Shown here in pieces: positions 62,293 through 64,000 of a stretch of 64,000 nucleotides of DNA. The notes under the pieces were generated by a model that worked only from the letters and a program-made list of their open reading frames with translations, did not search any database and was not told the origin of the DNA. Source of the DNA: Sthenelais limicola (taxonomy: Eukaryota > Annelida > Polychaeta > Phyllodocida > Sigalionidae); contig OW804100.1 of NCBI GenBank assembly GCA_942159475.1, forward strand, positions 4,052,627 to 4,116,626. The letters run 5' to 3'. The position numbers were made by a program, and so were the translations under genes. Position 1 is the stretch's first letter. The number at the start of each line of letters is the position of its first letter.

Positions 62293-62819
62293 AACAATAT
62301 GCAGGTAAAAAAAATACACTAATGCTTAGAGACTACAGACAAAGATATTCTGTAAACGTATTTATTTTCGCGCAGATAATTTTTCACGCACTGAGACTTT
62401 GACACCCTTTCGCGTGGATTTAAATTCGTGCAGCAAGAAAGTCTCACACCCTTTTAAGGTCCGATTCCACTGGTTTGCTTGTATATATGTGCTCATTGCT
62501 CGCTCTTGCTGCGCTTGTTTATAGCGTGCTTGTCATTCACTCTTCATCCGCTAATATTTTTAGCGCAATACAAGCGCAGAGCTATTCTACTGGTGCGCTT
62601 CTTTCCTTCTGAAATCAATAGCAAATGCGTTTGTGCGCTCTTGGTCCGCTAGTTTAAGAGGCAGAAAGAGCTCAAATCAAACACGTCAGATATTAGCGCA
62701 ATGTCAAAAACAAGCGCCAACGTCAAATTTTAAGAGCGTATATAAAGCGCAATAACTGATTCTGGTTCTGGACCGCTCTGGCTTCACTCTGAGTTCGCTT
62801 GTTAAGTATGGAAAGAGGG

Positions 62820-63150
62820 ATGACCCAGTCCGCAATAACGGCCGTAATTCCGGGCCCTCCATAGGATTACTATGGGAAATTATTAATGTTTGCCGTGAAA
62901 ACGGCCGTAAGTCCGGCATGGTCCCGCAAAAAACACGTATGGCCGAATTTCACCAAATTCCGGCCGCGAATTCGGAGGAGCCTGCCGCGATTTCGGCCGC
63001 ACAGTATCAACATTTGTTTCCATACCGAAAATGCGGCAAGGTCAAGGACACATTGCGCAGAACTTCGGCCGTCTTCGGCGCACTTCCCCATCAAACTTTC
63101 CGTCACTTTTAACGGCCGTCATATCGGCCGTCACTTATTACAATCATGTA
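62820..63150. repeat. CGGCCG-rich dispersed-repeat block
   Basis: Recurring CGGCCGT, TTCCGGCC and TTCGGCCG words sit in an otherwise A/T-rich region. ACGGCCGT occurs near both ends, so this is probably a transposon with CpG-rich ends. A G-run of about 20 at 63211 follows. Confidence 0.45.
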
Positions 63151-63195
63151 TTACCGTACAGTTACAGTCAGGGGCGGCGGAACCGATAAAATATT

Positions 63196-63226
<31 letters not shown>

Positions 63227-63429
63227 GGGGAGGTTGGAGAAGTGTTATAAATCCAATATTGTTAAGGGTGTGAACGAAAATCAAGAAAATACCAAAAAAA
63301 ACTACAAAATACAAAGGTACGACAAGGAAGTCATTTTAGAATTGTAAGAGCCACGATGGCAGACTATGTTGAATAAAAACCTTTAAAAACAAAAAAACAA
63401 AAAAAGCTCAGAAAAAATTTCACACATAT

Positions 63430-63687
63430 CCAATACCTTATCAGGAAATCGGGCACAATTAAATAGATAAATCTTAAAATTTTAATGTGGTATACTTTAT
63501 CTTAAAGGTTTGTAAGGAATGGATATATTCAATACACTGTATTGAGATTTGGTACATAGATTAATATGGCTTAATGCACTCAGCCCTACAAAAATCAGAA
63601 TATCGCACCAAATAGATCTTGTAAATAAATCCTTTTGGAAAATATCAACTTTGTGACTTGTGACTCATTTACCTGAAACACATCACA
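63430..63687 (+). mobile_element. MITE family A fragment
   Basis: The right end TGTGACTTGTGACTCATTTA and ACACATCACA is present. The left part is diverged or lost. From 63690 to 64000 nothing is recognised except GGTGGTGGTGGTGG. Confidence 0.5.
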
Positions 63688-64000
63688 ATTTATTTATTTA
63701 GAGAGTATTCACAGCAGCAAACCAAAATATGATTTCATAACAATCTGGATCATCCATATCATCGTGGTGGTGGTGGTGGGGAGCAATTAATAGGAAGGAA
63801 TGTAGGATGGGGAGAGGGGAACTGGAGCGGGTAGAGCGATGAGAGTGTGAGGGGAAAGTATGGTGGCCCAGGAGTGACATCTCATTAGATTGAAATGTAT
63901 CAGCATTGGGAAATATCTCCAAATAAAAAACCTGTTAAAAAGATATCCCTCATTCCTCATCTCCCACCTCTCACCCCTCATATTTCACCTCTTGTCCCTC

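Noticed and set aside
62886..63347. 153-codon plus-strand frame
   Set aside because: It spans the CGGCCG-rich repeat block and a long G run; the composition follows the repeat and no domain is seen.

Overview
The window is metazoan nuclear DNA: GT-AG introns, AATAAA signals, and many non-LTR, LTR, Helitron and short inverted-repeat (MITE) transposons. A CARD-NACHT-LRR receptor gene and a gustatory-receptor-like gene point to a marine invertebrate such as an echinoderm, amphioxus, hemichordate or brachiopod. I cannot fix the phylum from sequence alone.

1 to ~17.6 kb: most of an integrated Maverick/Polinton of the adintovirus type, entering from beyond the left edge. A minus-strand block carries an intron-containing protein-primed DNA polymerase B, a packaging ATPase, two small proteins, a chromodomain integrase, a penton-like minor capsid protein, a basic core-like protein and the double-jelly-roll major capsid protein. 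These frames are all open, so the copy looks young. The left arm holds accessory genes that are mostly spliced: a PC4-domain protein with a PLDLS motif, a small nuclear protein with an SV40-type basic signal, tiny membrane or secreted ORFs, and a three-exon mucin-like membrane glycoprotein. The polymerase ends in a NADAR (YbiA/DUF1768) domain and has an OTU-like Cys/His module near its N-terminus. No adenain-type protease is visible. The right end is built of tandem repeats.

17.6 to 25.7 kb: repeats, a non-LTR retrotransposon 3' fragment (18.7 kb), two pyrimidine- or purine-rich minisatellites, and a minus-strand gustatory-receptor-like gene (22.18 to 20.09 kb) whose last introns are all phase 0.

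25.76 to 45.47 kb: a 17-exon plus-strand NLR gene, 1064 codons, with CARD, linker, NACHT, winged-helix region, LRRs on phase-2 exons of 81 to 84 bp, and an unrecognised C-terminal module. Every intron phase I checked is compatible. Its introns hold a 26-bp minisatellite, MITEs, two Helitrons in opposite orientation, and small tandem duplications of a splice acceptor and a splice donor around exon 9.

48.6 to 55.2 kb: a Ty3/Gypsy-like LTR retrotransposon whose gag is interrupted by a nearly full-length LINE. One deletion has removed everything from the end of the reverse transcriptase to the middle of the 3' LTR.

45.5 to 48.6 and 55.2 to 64 kb: intergenic DNA dominated by copies of two MITE families (about 400 bp and 240 bp). 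I see no gene there.
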